Below, piece after piece: positions 1 to 11,385 of a DNA stretch of 64,000 bases. Numbering within the stretch: position 1 is the first letter of the stretch; each line of letters begins with the position of its first letter. The DNA is from Bemisia tabaci. Taxonomy: Eukaryota; Arthropoda; Insecta; Hemiptera; Aleyrodidae. A model generated the notes under the pieces. It was not told the origin of the DNA. It saw nothing but the letters and a program-made list of their open reading frames with translations, and ran no database searches. The stretch lies in NCBI RefSeq assembly GCF_918797505.1, contig NC_092800.1:8272631-8336630 (forward strand), in the 5' to 3' direction. Made by a program: the position numbers and the translations under genes.

Positions 1-321
1 AGTTGAAATTTAATTAAAAGGAACTAAGCGCCAAAATATGATAACTCATGAGCCATGGGCATATTACAAGAGCTTTGTGGACAAGGCTCATGAGTTAAAG
101 AGCAGAAACGTCGAGTTTGTTGTCGCGCCAAGCCCGGTCGTCGCCGCTGACGTCACTGGCGCATTGAAATCCCCATTCATTCTTACGGCCCTCAACTAAC
201 GAGAACACCCCTTCTTTCCTACCCGTCTCTCGTTCCTTTTGGCATAAATACGTCAACATTTTTTTATGCCACCTTCATGCTTTGATACCAATTGCTCATT
301 CTTGAGTTTTTAAGGGCAGTC
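1..321. other. Unique sequence with a short inverted repeat
   Basis: No gene is visible. A perfect 12-bp inverted repeat (AACTCATGAGCC at 43-54 and its complement at 85-96) could form a hairpin with a 30-base loop. The rest is unremarkable mixed AT/GC sequence. Confidence 0.5.
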
Positions 322-888
322 ACAAATGGACCACTAGACAGGGTACGAATTAAAGGATTCTAATACTAGTTTCTTAACCAAAATTTCACGTAGAACACGA
401 TTCGTGCAACAAAAGTTGCTGAAACCAACTCTTACGAAGATATTAACCTTTTATCTCATAATGGTTACGAGGAATTCGAACTGCCCGCTCACAAGAAACT
501 CAAAGCTCTACGTGAGTCAAATCGTGCACTACAACGGTTTCAGCAAGCCTCTGCGAATCGAGCAATGTTCATTTCCCACCATGTGTTGTTCAAACTATAA
601 GCAATTTGCTATAGCTGAGCCAAAGCGTCAAGACTGAGGTTGCCAGATTTTTGTATCGCTTAGACGTTGCATGATAACGTTGTAGCGCGGGATGTGACTC
701 ACGTAGAGCGTTGAGTTTTCATGAGCGGGTGGTTCGAATTCTCGTAATCAATTAAATAAAACGTTAATATCTTCGTAAGGAGTTAGTTTTGGTAATTTTT
801 GCTGTGCGTATCGTGTTCTACGTGAAATTTTGGTTAAGAAACATGTATCAGAATGCTGAAATTCGTACTTTGTCTAATGGTCCATTGC
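322..888. mobile_element. Long-arm foldback element
   Basis: Two imperfect inverted arms of about 210 bp (322-535 and 683-888) surround a loop of about 150 bp. The outer ends read AATGGACCACTAGACA on the left and the complement of AATGGACCATTAGACA on the right. Further in, both arms share TTTCTTAACCAAAATTTCAC and CTTACGAAGATATTAAC. No transposase frame is present, so this is a non-autonomous foldback/MITE. The small open frames across it are palindrome shadows. No target-site duplication is evident. Confidence 0.8.
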
Positions 889-899
889 TGATCAAAAGC

Positions 900-1205
900 C
901 TATCCTTAAACAACCCCACGAACACTTGTTTATACCCACGTGACGTCCTCCGGAATAAAAACGGATTCCGGGAGGGTTTGGATACGCCCCTGAAGCTCGC
1001 GGCGTGGCATTCCCTGGAAAATCCGGTGAGCGCAACCGTACTTACGCGAGGTCGAGGTTACCGTGACGTCCGGTTCCGTTCTCCGGGAGATGCACTTTCT
1101 TCGGAGCCGCGCGGAACTGGAAGTCACGCCGCGGCCTTGGCGGGGCGCGGACGCCGCACAGTGGGACGAGCTTTCGGGAGAGGTTGGATGTTAAACTTTT
1201 GACTG
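900..1205. other. GC-rich unique island
   Basis: A CpG-rich stretch, open in several frames on both strands (a 137-codon frame on plus, a 65-codon frame on minus). I recognise no domain, and the frames depend on the GC-rich composition. No repeat similarity to the rest of the window was seen. Confidence 0.4.
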
Positions 1206-1210
1206 GAATT

Positions 1211-1459
1211 GGACCGCGTTAGGCAGAAAGGAACCAAGGCACATGAGCAATAGCCAAAATTAACTGGGTAATGTAATTTTTTACAAGAGAACGTTTGTGC
1301 GGATTCCTTCTAAAATGTAAAGGAAATTGCTTCGGACCATGCGGAAAACTAACTGAAACCAAAAATCCGCTCATCCGTTTTCATGTAGAAAAACTGAATT
1401 GCCCAGTTAAATTTGGTAATAGCTGATTTGGCTTGGTTCCTTTCTACTCGATGCAATCC
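1211..1459. mobile_element. MITE, family B
   Basis: A foldback of about 249 bp. The left end is GGACCGCGTTAGGCAG followed by AAAGGAACCAAGGCACAT. The right end carries the inverted CTTGGTTCCTTTCT and ends in a degenerate ATGCAATCC. It matches the copies at 35518, 40382, 55429 and 62340. There is no coding capacity and no clear TSD here. Confidence 0.8.
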
Positions 1460-1599
1460 TATCGTGAATTTTGGAGGTCTTTTTGTCAATACTATAAAGT
1501 TGATGGTATTTTTCTTGAGGAGAATTTTATCAGAAAACAGATGAAGCCAGTTTTGAAACATTTGCGTTGCGTGTTAAGAAAAATATGAGCTTTCAAGGG

Positions 1600-2110
1600 T
1601 CCCAATGTTTGTCGAGCAGGGTATGAATTCGATCGGCAAATGAAGGCGTAAAACGGATCGAGACCGGTTCGGTTGACAATTTATTTAAAACCCCAGTGTA
1701 GATTCGATCGACATGAATCGACCATAAATTAAAAACTTGAACCGATCGACATGCGGCGCCTCGGTCGACAAAATTTGATAGATCCACGGTATTGCCGATC
1801 GATTCCGGATGTTCTTGATCGATTCTCGAAGCTCTCGATCGATTCAGGGTGTTCTAGATCGATTCACAGTGTTCGCGATCGATGTAGGGTGTTCTTGATT
1901 GATTTCGCAATCGATTCACGGTTATCTCGATCGATTCACGGGTTTTGTTCATCGACTGACGGGTGTCGATCCATCCGCTATTGGTCAATATAACTTTTGA
2001 ATTTTCCGATTGATTCATATCGATCGAAGCGACACCGATTCTCTTCTCAGTTCTCGATCGATTCACGTTTGTCGATCGATTCATGTCTATCGAATGCATA
2101 CCTTCCGTTT
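1600..2110. repeat. Degenerate GATCGATTC minisatellite
   Basis: The core GATCGATTC recurs roughly every 23-26 bp between about 1790 and 1960 and again to about 2095, with spacers such as GGGTGTTCT. Degenerate relatives continue left to about 1600. Open frames on both strands here (for example 1751-1993 and 1854-2126) are produced by the repeat. Confidence 0.8.
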
Positions 2111-2450
2111 GTCCGACTTCCCCCACAGACTCGTTCCACGATGCGCCGCTTGGAAGCTGTAAGTTGCCGAGCTTGAGACGGCCCGGTAGCAGTCGGCGGG
2201 GGGCGCCGGGGGGGGGGGGGGGGGGGCTCCGGGGACCCGGCCGAGGGGCTCCCGAGCGGGACGGCCATAATTATCGGCGGGGCCAACGCGGACGGTGATC
2301 CGCGCGGATTTATAATGACGAATAATTACTCCGATGGACGATGGACGATGGATGGTAGCGTGTCTCCGCACCGGGCACCACGCCGCGCCCGGGTCACCGC
2401 CGACATCCCGCGCACAGTGGATCGAGTCCATGCGAGGGATAGGACAAAAT
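2110..2450. other. GC-rich island with G run
   Basis: Unique GC-rich sequence holding an uninterrupted G run. Overlapping open frames on both strands encode proline/glycine/arginine-rich low-complexity peptides with no recognisable domain. No gene is called. Confidence 0.5.
2208..2226 (+). repeat. Poly-G tract (19 G)
   Basis: Nineteen consecutive G residues, flanked by GGCGCC on the left and CTCC on the right. Length in the real genome is uncertain because such runs are error-prone in sequencing. Confidence 0.9.
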
Positions 2451-3117
2451 TTGGAAACTTTCAGAGCTTACAACTCCGCCTCTAAAAAATTTTGAGGTTC
2501 CGAAAGTGGTTTCATTGGTTTCCTCGTGAAGTTTTATTCCAGAACCACCCCTTAAAGTTAAAATTTGACGAATTAAACGTAGAAATTTGCAGTTTTAGTA
2601 AAAAATTTCATGCGCGACAGCTCTTATTGTCTCGATCCACTGTGCGGCGCCGCGCGGCCGCATTCCCCGCTGCCACGTTTTGGCGGGCGCCACCGCTCGC
2701 GAATCTTCATCCCCCCCTCCCCGCCGCCACCCCCTTCGCTCCCGAAAGAGTGGAAGTCGTTGGCCCGGAGGATTGAATCTGGCATCTTAAGAGCATAGAG
2801 CAACTGGACATTTTAAGATTATTAGCCGATCCAGCGATAAAACAAAGTGGTGAGACGACCTGATTTTTGTGTTTGTTCACCGGTTAATGGAATCCCAAAG
2901 TTGAATGGAGCTGCGTGATTGGTCGGCTTTGTCGGTCGGCCTATGTTGAATGGAAACTTGGAAAAGCTGAAGTCACCTCTTGAGTTACCGATTTTTTCGT
3001 CAAAGTCAATGGCGCGGCGTATCCACGACCTAGGGGGCGGCTGACGAAGTCGACCGATCGCATAAGGCTATTCTTCCTCAGTCTTGATTCGGCTAGTCTA
3101 CAAAAACAAAATTTTAA
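2451..3117. other. Unique sequence, no gene seen
   Basis: Contains a second short GC-rich patch (about 2640-2770) inside AT-rich DNA. The open frames at 2492-2776 and 2610-2798 are low-complexity Ala/Pro-rich shadows of that patch. Confidence 0.4.
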
Positions 3118-3346
3118 GAATTGGCCAGTTGTGCTGGTCACAGAATCTCGTTTTGATGCTTGATTCTTGTAGATTAGCTAAAAATGTTGAGGTTTGTTCA
3201 AACGGTAACTTTCAAGGTTCCATATGAACCTAGATATTGCGATTTGAAAAATTGGGCTTATGATGTCTTATAAAGACCTGTATTGAACGTGGCAAGTTGC
3301 TGTTTAGACAGATCTTATTACCTCCAGCTCTACAAGAATGAAGCCT

Positions 3347-3398
<52 letters not shown>

Positions 3399-3419
3399 AC
3401 CAGCGCAACCGACCCATAA
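3118..3419. mobile_element. MITE, family F, with expanded A tract
   Basis: The left end matches the 51720 copy (GTGCTGGTCACAGAATC, TTTTGATGCTTGATTCT). The right end reads ACCAGCGCAACCGACCCAT at 3400-3418, the inverted partner of the CAGTTGCGCTGGT terminus. Between the arms are family F blocks (GTTGCTGTTTAGACAGATC). The 48-A run replaces the part of the right arm that reads TCAAAACACGATTCTGTG in other copies. Confidence 0.75.
3348..3395 (+). repeat. Poly-A tract (48 A)
   Basis: Forty-eight consecutive A residues, located inside the right terminal inverted repeat of the family F MITE rather than at the end of a retrocopy. Confidence 0.9.
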
Positions 3420-3496
3420 GGTTGTTGGTTTTTAAAATGTGTCTAACGAAAACGATACCAAAATTCTGCGATACATGCTATTTACTACTCACACTC

Positions 3497-3498
<2 letters not shown>

Positions 3499-3527
<29 letters not shown>
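3499..3527 (+). repeat. Poly-T tract (29 T)
   Basis: Twenty-nine consecutive T residues about 100 bp beyond the A tract. No retroelement body is evident on either side. Confidence 0.9.
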
Positions 3528-3529
<2 letters not shown>

Positions 3530-5353
3530 TTTCTGCTCTTTCAAACAACGGAAAACTGAAAATAATTATTTAATTTGCTGTCGTTTTAGAGAAAATTTGT
3601 CTTATAATGTCTTTTCCTAAATTCTTAATTATTAAACTTTAAAGTAGTCACCGCATGCTTTCAAAAGATAAAAGAAAACCAACGAAAGTGAATGGAAACA
3701 AAATGCACAAAATTGATGAGTGATTCGGTTTTGGGGACACTACCTAAAGCAGAGGCTGGCACGACAACTTTCCCTTTTTCTTCTCGAGGACACTCAATCT
3801 ATTTGACAAAAAACTGGTGCGGCCTAAATGACGGCACTATAGAGGCAGAAAGCGCAATTTGACTATCTCATGAATTCAAGAGAGCTGCTTAAACGGGACG
3901 CGAGCCGCCGAATCGATGAGCTTGTTTCGCGAGAAGGGGCTTTTTATTCGAAAGTCTTCCTCTGGCTTCGCTGGAAAAACCGAGTGATAAATGTCAACGA
4001 GGAAATGACGCAGAGGCCCCGAGGTTGGGGTTAGTTCGTATAAAATGGGAACCAGGTTACGCACGGGCATCCGTGCCAAGTTGAGTGTAATTTTTTTCTT
4101 CTATTGTAAACTTACAATGGAAAAATTTACAGAGTCATTCACGAGAAGTATAAACGTATGAAAGTGAGAAGTGAGAAGTAAGAAATAAGAATAATGTTTC
4201 TTGTAAGTTTTATATTATTTCTCATCTATGTGCATGCAGTTTGAAATATTACATGTTTATTTTGGCTTGTAGCGCGATTTTAATCAATCACCATGTTCTA
4301 TTATTGGTTTCACTAAGATTTTAGAATGCCGAAAGGAAGTATAGAAACACTGAATTCAGCGAGAATTGACTGGAAAATGGTTTATGTAGATTCCATTCCT
4401 TGACGGCGCAGCGTTGTATCAAAGTACGGAACATTATGTCAAACTTCGTGATAGTTAAAATTGCATACCCCTTCAAATGAAGGCAAATCAGTTTTCTACT
4501 AGAACCTTTACTGGTGTGACTTAAAAACGGATTTTAACGGATGCAGAGGAGCTGAAACGTTCTTTTATAGACGAATAGGGACATTCGAAAAGCATCTCGG
4601 CGAGGATTTGATATTTTTGATGTTTTGGGGTGGTCCCAACCACCAGGAAACAAAAATATATAAAAATTTATAAAAAACCAAAGTATCTTGACTTCCATTT
4701 CGTGATAAGAAAAAAAATAAAAGAAACCACCCTGAAACGTCTCAGGCTTCTTTTTGTCGTTTTTTAGCCTTGGTTACCTGTTTTCTTGTGATTTTAAGTT
4801 AAATTATTCGGGCTATTTTTGTGTATTGTTGCTTTTATTAGATTATAATGTATGGATCTTTTAGCTAGATTAGGCAACACTGTGTGTCGCCCGCAGGATA
4901 GCGAGGACTCGCGATGAAAACGCGATTGTACTTTAACCTTTTAGTGGGCGAAAAAAAAATGCCCCATAAAACGGCGGCGAGCTGTTGAAATGGAGACAGC
5001 GAAAAAGACCGAAGGGGTAGAAAAAGGGGAAAACATCTTGTTCAGCGAAAACTATTCTCTCCCGGCTGCGCGACCCCTCGAGTCGGCCGATCCATCAATA
5101 TTAACTGATATTCGGCACAATAGCGTATTTTTTTTGTTTACTTTTCCGGACTGGTCACATTAGCAGTCCGTCTCTTTAAAAAATGATCTCTCGAAACGCT
5201 CGCAACCAGCGTGGGCCTAGGATTTCGATCCATAATCAATCAATGATCCTAATTAACTCTTCAAAAATTGATTTGTCCCTATTGTTGCGGGCCCCGTACC
5301 TGCCCTAATTTTACACTTGGTTTTTTTGTGAGACTGGTGCTAAGTGTTCCGCC
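3530..5353. other. Unique AT-rich sequence
   Basis: No gene seen. There is a purine-rich GAAGTGAGAAGT stretch near 4160-4190. A short block near 4452-4485 (AAATTGCATACCCCTTCAAA, then TGAAGGCA) recurs near 32160-32190. A mixed-composition patch lies at 4870-5230. Confidence 0.4.
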
Positions 5354-5598
5354 GCGCTAAGGAATAACGCCGTTTGAACATTTGAGAGTTGACAAATTTC
5401 CTCCTACAAAATGTTTATTTTCATGGAGAGTTACGAATTTTTCCTTTTGAAATTTTTAGGTAATATATAACTGATCGCAAATTGTACTCTCTGAAAAATT
5501 GGAGGATTTATATTCAAAGATTTACCTGAAAATTCTTATTGTATCTACGAAAATTTGGCAACATCTGAGGGCTTATACGGCGTTCTTCCTTGGCACGT
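5354..5598. mobile_element. MITE, family E
   Basis: The left arm contains GCTAAGGAATAACGCCGTTT and the right arm the inverted ACGGCGTTCTTCCTTGGCAC. Inside these are GAGAGTTGACAAATTT and its partner AAATTTGGCAACATCTGAGG. Length is about 245 bp. The 84-codon frame at 5499-5753 is a shadow. Related copies lie at 13647, 41141, 46990 and 63837. Confidence 0.8.
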
Positions 5599-5599
5599 T

Positions 5600-6560
5600 A
5601 GGGTTATTGTCTGCTTTCATAGGCAGAAAATCGGTATTAAGCGTTTCGAGCCGCCTGATTTCGTGGCTATTCTGTCGTAAGGGTGTATCTCGATTTACCC
5701 ATGATGAGCCCCAAAATGCATACAGTTATACGGAGCACTGCGGGCTCATATAGAACCTGAGTTTCGCCCTTATAATAGAGGGGCGACTATTTAGCTCCTC
5801 TAATTGATTTTCAATGAGCCTTGGATAAGGTTCCTGAAGGAACTTCCAAGCTGACTTTTGAATGTTACATGTACGCACACAACTTTCATCAAATTCAATC
5901 TGCGGACAATTTTTGCAGAAGGAAGAATGTTTAACTCTTTACTGAAAATCACCAATTTGCAGAAGATATGATTTATGAAAAAGAAAAAGAAGAATGGAAG
6001 AATAAGAATGAGAGGAAGAAAGTAGGTATATATACTAAAGGGAGACGTATCATCCGTTTAATACAAATGATCGACAGACGGTTTTTATGGTTTTATCAAA
6101 TTTTCTCCTTTCTGTACCTGGAAAGGACATTTTGAGATGATTTTTGTATTTATACAAGTTTTTTATTTGACGATGTTGGCATTTTTCCCGTTATCTCTCT
6201 TTCCATGTGATCTTACTAATTGCTAACGCACATTTAAAATCACATATTCCGGATCGCGACGTTGCAATTTTTTCGAAATGCTGCATTTTGTTGAAACATT
6301 AAATTAATTTTTGCTTTCTATTGATATCCCTTTAAATTTATTCTGCGCTTTACAAACTAAACGCTCTAAAAATGTTTACAATCCTTTTTGTTTCCTTCGA
6401 AGAATTAGGAATATGCATGCGTAGACTTTTAACCACGAAATGTTATATAATTTAAGACGAAATAAGTGTTCTTAAAATGTTAAAAGCGCTACTAAAATTG
6501 AGGCAGGCTTGATAAAAAAAATCATTTACATGAATTTGAATTAAGAATGCCAAATAGCAC
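5600..6560. other. Unique AT-rich sequence
   Basis: No gene, no internal repeat, only short purine-rich runs (about 5970-6030). The left 1-kb inverted arm begins at its right edge. Confidence 0.4.
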
Positions 6561-6563
6561 TAT

Positions 6564-7580
6564 TAGTCCAGTACCACATGTACAAATAAGAGGTCCCGTG
6601 TGCAGCTTCGTGGGTAAAATTGTTGTGATATGTCATTCTCTTCTTTAGGATGTCTAGAATCAGAATTTCGATGGTGTCAAGTTCAAAAATTGAACCGACG
6701 CCCAGAATTCAAGATGGCGTCCAAGATGGCCGCCGCCATGGTGAAAGTTTTAAATTTTGCGGATAGCGTCGAGTCAGATGTCGATTCCTATGTAAAATGA
6801 CACGAGGAATCCGAATATCACATTTAAAAACACCCCCGACCCAAAGGAGGGCTCCAAATCCAAGATGGCGGCCAAAAATACCACTCAGGGGTACTAATTT
6901 GCCTATACGGGTCCAAGTGCATAGTGAGGTATCAATTATTAGGTTTTCGGGGTCGTAGAGTCCGAAAATGAGGTCCATTTTTCGCTGCGGCCCTCCAGAG
7001 ACCCTAAAATCAAATATGGCGCCCAAAATGGCCACCGGTTTTACGGCTGAAACACCAATTTAGCGCAGCTATGATAAGCAATACGTTCAAAATTTAGTTT
7101 TGTGGGGCAAGGAGTTCGAATAGGAGATCAAATGTTTATTCCTACAAAAAATTAAGCCTCCGAATCGAAAATGGCTACCGACATGGTTGCCAGTTAGAGG
7201 CGCAGGCCGGTAAATGACTATTGATATTAAGGGGATTTGCCAAAGGAGCTAGGGGTTTCGATAAGGGCCGTTTTTCGGCCCATACCCTGAAATTCTTCAA
7301 TTTTACGATTTTTTTGCTTCTTGGGAGTCTAAATTTTACGGAATGTGTCATGCTTTTGTCATTTTCGGCCTATTTAGGGGTCTAATGCTGGCCTAAACAT
7401 GAGTCTGAAGGCTAATTTTTGCGGAAAATTCGGGTTTCTTGGCATTCGACGCGCTGCGCCCGCTGTTTCATAACGATCAAATATCATCGGAGGAGCAAAT
7501 TTTCCTTCAAGTATGTTCATTAAGGGTGTAAGATATAGTCACTCTGGCCAACTTTCGTCGATGGCAACCCTTGCGCTCAT
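6564..7580. repeat. Left arm of 1-kb inverted repeat
   Basis: This segment is repeated in inverted orientation at 12415-13422. Apart from the outermost ~30 bp (left has ACAAATAAGAGGTC where the right has a shorter GCAT), I find only about three substitutions and one 1-base indel over roughly 1 kb. A 108-codon frame (6709-7035, minus) is identical in both arms. Its peptide is built largely on repeated ATGGC/GCCAT motifs and shows no recognisable domain, so I do not call it a gene. Confidence 0.95.
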
Positions 7581-8899
7581 AGTTAAAACGAACTTTTTAG
7601 AATTTTCTTGTTTTTCATCATTATTATTAAAATGGCATAAAAAAGGGCTACTCATCTTAAACCAGAAATAGATTCCTTGGCGGAAATTGTACGTAGCCCT
7701 CCAAAAAACTTTATGGAATTAAAAGCCCCCCCCTCCTCCAAAGAAAAAGCCGGTGTTGCCATATTTTGTTGCCTAAAATCACAGAAAACTATTTGTGATT
7801 ATTTCAGTATTTGGAGGCTGTTCTTCGTCGAGCTCATTCAGCAAAGTTCAAAACCCTTGATTTTTCATACGTAACGATCACATGACTAGTGAATATGCAC
7901 ATGCATTTATCTATTATTATTTTGTTCATTACATGTATTTATCTAAAGAGACTCCCATCGCGGCGCGGCATTGCCACATATCATCGGTAAAAATCGAGAA
8001 AATTATTCCGAGTTGGCCCAAGATTTGAGCCATTATTTCGCATTATGCGCATTAAATAAATACGTAGGACTCAAATTACTGTATTCAGGGATGCAAATAG
8101 ATCATATTTTTTGCAGGTAAAGTTTTTTTTATGATCTTGGGCTTGTAGGCGACCCATTATCTTACGAATTTTTGACGTGATATTTACGCACGAAGATGCA
8201 ACTTTGAAACATTGACCGTGATCTGGGATCCGAATAAAAAGTAAGCCATGTGTCAGAATCACGAGTTCTCAATGCTGATTTTTTACCCACCCTGACAAGC
8301 CCTGCCCTCCGTCACTTTTATTGCCTGCGATCGATCAGAATTCTACTTCCCAAAAATAATTGGAAACTCTGGTTTTCCTGGTTCACTCCTGCCTAGCCTC
8401 CTTACCGCTTCCTCATCTGTTGCCTCTTCATCAGGTTCCTCCCATCAGACAACTCATTTGGAGCTACCATTGTAGAATTTTGGAGAAATGACGCGTATTC
8501 ATCTAGCAAACGCTTAGTTTTTCTAGTTCAGCCTCATATCTGTAATGAGCGAGGTACTAGATGACAGATGCAATATGCGCTGGGCAGCCCACGACTCTAC
8601 CGTCCACCTGCCGTTGGTAATACCACCCCATAGAGAAAACAAGCAGTGAACTCCAACACAATGTGTTGATAAGGCGCGTCATTAACTCGCACATATCAAC
8701 CCCTTTAGTTTTCATTTACAGAGATTTCAAAATAGGCAAACAGCATAAAAAGAGAATTCACGATCCAACACTGCGAGGTCAAAGACGCACCTTGACGAGA
8801 CCGTGTATTGTGAAAGTAGAAAGCTATTCGATCGAATTTAAGTTTTTTGATCTGCCTCAAGCAAAATCTTATCAGATTCTTGAAGAAAAGTGCTACGGA
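7581..8899. other. Unique part of the spacer between the 1-kb arms
   Basis: AT-rich with no gene. Open frames of 60-81 codons (7677, 8071, 8663) have no recognisable features. Confidence 0.4.
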
Positions 8900-9938
8900 A
8901 TAATTTAAGCGAAGAAAGGAAAAATTCTGTCGAACTCCTAGAAGATAAAGTCGATTTAAAGGTATTTTGGGGCTAAAATACCCAAATCACCGGTAGTAAA
9001 AATCCCGTTATATTATTGAAAAGAAATTGACTCGATATAAATGCAATTGCATTAAATACGTCTTGATTTTGTTATTTTAAACGTCTTTCCATGCAAAGAA
9101 GTTCAACCATGTCGTTGCTTTATTCATTCATGAATTGAAAGTAAGCAATCTACATCCCGAAAATCTACTGATTTGCCGTAAAAAATTGCAGAAACTTGAT
9201 ATACCAGGTCGATGCACCCACTCGTTGAATTTACCAACCAATTTTGTGAGTGCAAATGTGTAAGAATCAATATGCTATAGTCATTTTGGGTGCATTTATT
9301 TTTCATGAAACAATAATAATTTCAATCCCGAAAAACCATCAATTTTCCGTATAAAATCGAAAAAATCAAAATATGTCAACTCCCCGACGTGAAAATTAGA
9401 TTCTACGTATGTAAAATGTAAATACTTATGTATCGATATGCTGAACAGAACTATGTGTGGACAGTCAGAAGCCCGCGGCAACATTAATTCAACAGAAAAA
9501 CTGTAAAAATTAGATAGGATTTTAGCCGCTTTGCCCGCCTCTCCTCGCTACTTACAACAAACCGTTCTTATACTCATCTCAAAATTTTTCTCAGAGCTTT
9601 GGGTTATTATCAGCTTCCATTTAAACTCCGGTTCGATGGCCGAATCGGCTGCCAAAAAAGCAAGCCACTGTTGAGGGGTTCTATGAGAAATTCGTGATAT
9701 TATCGGCTCTCAGGAAATCACCCCATGGCTAAAATTGGTGGTATAAATGTTTAAGTGCTTAAAATAATCGTATTCAAGAAACTAAGGAATTAAACTATGG
9801 AGTCAATTTCTTTTTAATAATATAACGAATTTACTACCGGTGATTTAGCTATTATAGCCCCAGAATACTTTTAAAGCGCCTTTGCGTTCCAGAATCTCGA
9901 CGGAATTTTTTTTTTTTTTTTTTTTTTGCTTAAACGAT
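8900..9938. mobile_element. 1-kb foldback element
   Basis: Inverted arms of about 130-150 bp lie at 8900-9040 and 9788-9938. Shared blocks include TTTAAGC at the tips, ATTCYGTCGA, the core ATCACCGGTAGTAAA and AAAAGAAATTGACTC. The right arm carries a 22-T run where the left has only a short A-rich GAAGAAAGGAAAAA. The interior has a ~175-bp tandem duplication and no transposase frame. Confidence 0.75.
9120..9490. repeat. Diverged ~175-bp tandem duplication
   Basis: Two diverged copies start near 9128 and 9304. Each has TTCATGAA, then ATCCCGAAAA, then a CCGTA block, and each supports a ~60-codon minus-strand frame. It lies inside the 8900-9938 foldback. Confidence 0.55.
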
Positions 9939-11032
9939 TCAAGAAACATTGTAGTTAAAAATATAAAGATTTTTCGATTTGGACGTATGAAAAATGTTTA
10001 ACTCGTTCAGGCACACCGTGTATTGTATGGAGTACTGCTGTTATTCGACCGTTGTCTTCAGGTCAAAATTCTTACAAAGAAGCCCCTTGCAAGAGGCAAA
10101 TTTTTTGTAATTTCTCCCAGTTTTTTCAGCGTTAGGTATATAAATGAATTGTTTGTCAAATTTTGAGGTCAATTATATTTAATTGTAATTTATACTTTCT
10201 TTTTTTCCCCTTCATTTTATTTTTCGTATCGAGGAGTCGAGGTTTTGTTGATTTCTTCGGATTTCGATTACTGTAACTTCTCTTCTATTCGGCCGATTTT
10301 TATGAATGAGGTCTCTTTTTATTTGTGTTTTAACGGAGAGTAAGGAAAAAATTGCTAAATACATGCGAAACAATTTTTTTTGAAAATTGGATGAATCCTA
10401 GCGTGACGGTGAAATGGTTAATGAAGCGTGAGTAATTGGGGTACGGGTATCGGCCGCGTTGGGACCCAAGGCCCATTGTTCTTCGTGACGCCGACGCAGT
10501 GATCAGGAGCGTGGGGACGAGAGGGCTTAGTGGACTCCTGTATGAGCCACGTTTAGCAAATGGTCTAATGAGTCTCGAGGCTCATCACAGATTGCACTTA
10601 CCACTATCCTGGTGGCCCCGGCTATCAGAGCAAGGAGTACCAACTTTTGAAAAGGATAACAGTGTTGTGGAGATATGTCAAAGCAACGTTGTGAACAAAA
10701 CGGAGTGAGTGAAATTCTCATTCAAGGAGTGCCGAACTGGTCAGCCATCCTCGAATCAGTTCGCTTGCTTCCGCTTATATATGCATATTTTAAATCAGCG
10801 CGCCCCATTCTAAGGTTTTTTTAAAAAAAACCAAGAAACGTAGACTCTTGGTATTCATTACACATAAACTAGCGAGCCCCAGAATGAGAAACAAATTTTA
10901 ATCATTATTATTGACGGATTAGTAAACTTTTTACACGCTTTGGAAAATCTCAGAAGTTCGCGGTAGTCACTTTTCGGTAAGGAACTAGGGGACTCGGTTA
11001 TTGTATCGAGGGGGGGGTCGAAACGATCGCAA
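9939..11032. other. Unique sequence in the spacer
   Basis: Mostly AT-rich, with a more balanced island at 10430-10770 that contains a possible exon (see 10602-10721). Nothing else is recognised. Confidence 0.4.
10602..10721 (-). other. Speculative first coding exon (signal-peptide-like)
   Basis: On the minus strand a frame starts with ATG at 10721, runs about 39 codons and includes the hydrophobic run LVLLALIAGA. It reaches a consensus 5' splice donor GTAAGT at 10601-10596. A possible acceptor (CCTTTTCAAAAG) lies just before the hydrophobic run, so the exon could instead start at 10643. Short hydrophobic leaders in their own exon are common in insect secreted and cuticle proteins. No downstream exon was found, and the frame could be chance. 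Confidence 0.2.
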
Positions 11033-11385
11033 AGGCGGTATACTACGTATACGCGCCAAAAAAGGAGGTGTTTGCATTTCGGGCATCTTGGAATTTTTCA
11101 TAGAGTATCTATAGCTTTGATGACGTCATTGGGTACAGCGACGTTTTTATCCTGTCGATTTTCTTGGAAATGGTGTAATTTAAGGGAAAAAGTCATTCTA
11201 TAAAAAGTGCTTGAAATTATATAAAGAGTTGATTTAAGTAAAAAAATCGGACATTATGGTCCGTTTTTACAGCGTCAACATAACCCTCAACGAGCGTCTT
11301 GTTTACATTGATGACGTAGGTGGGTACAAATCCTCAAGATGCGAACACCTCCTTTTTTTTCTCTATGATACCACCCGGATACGCC
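11033..11385. mobile_element. Probable foldback MITE
   Basis: AAAAAAGGAGGTGTTTGCAT near 11057 pairs with inverted ATGCGAACACCTCCTTTTTT near 11339, extended outward by a weaker GGTATAC/GGTATCAT match. The interior carries two related GATGACGT-GGGTACA blocks. There is no coding capacity. The boundaries are approximate. Confidence 0.5.

Noticed and set aside
3348..3395. Poly-A run as the tail of a retrogene or LINE/SINE
   Set aside because: Family F arm sequence lies on both sides of it in the order found in intact copies.
6709..7035. Identical 108-codon frames in both inverted arms as a duplicated gene
   Set aside because: The nucleotide identity extends over the whole ~1-kb arm, so identical frames are automatic. 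The peptide has no recognisable features.
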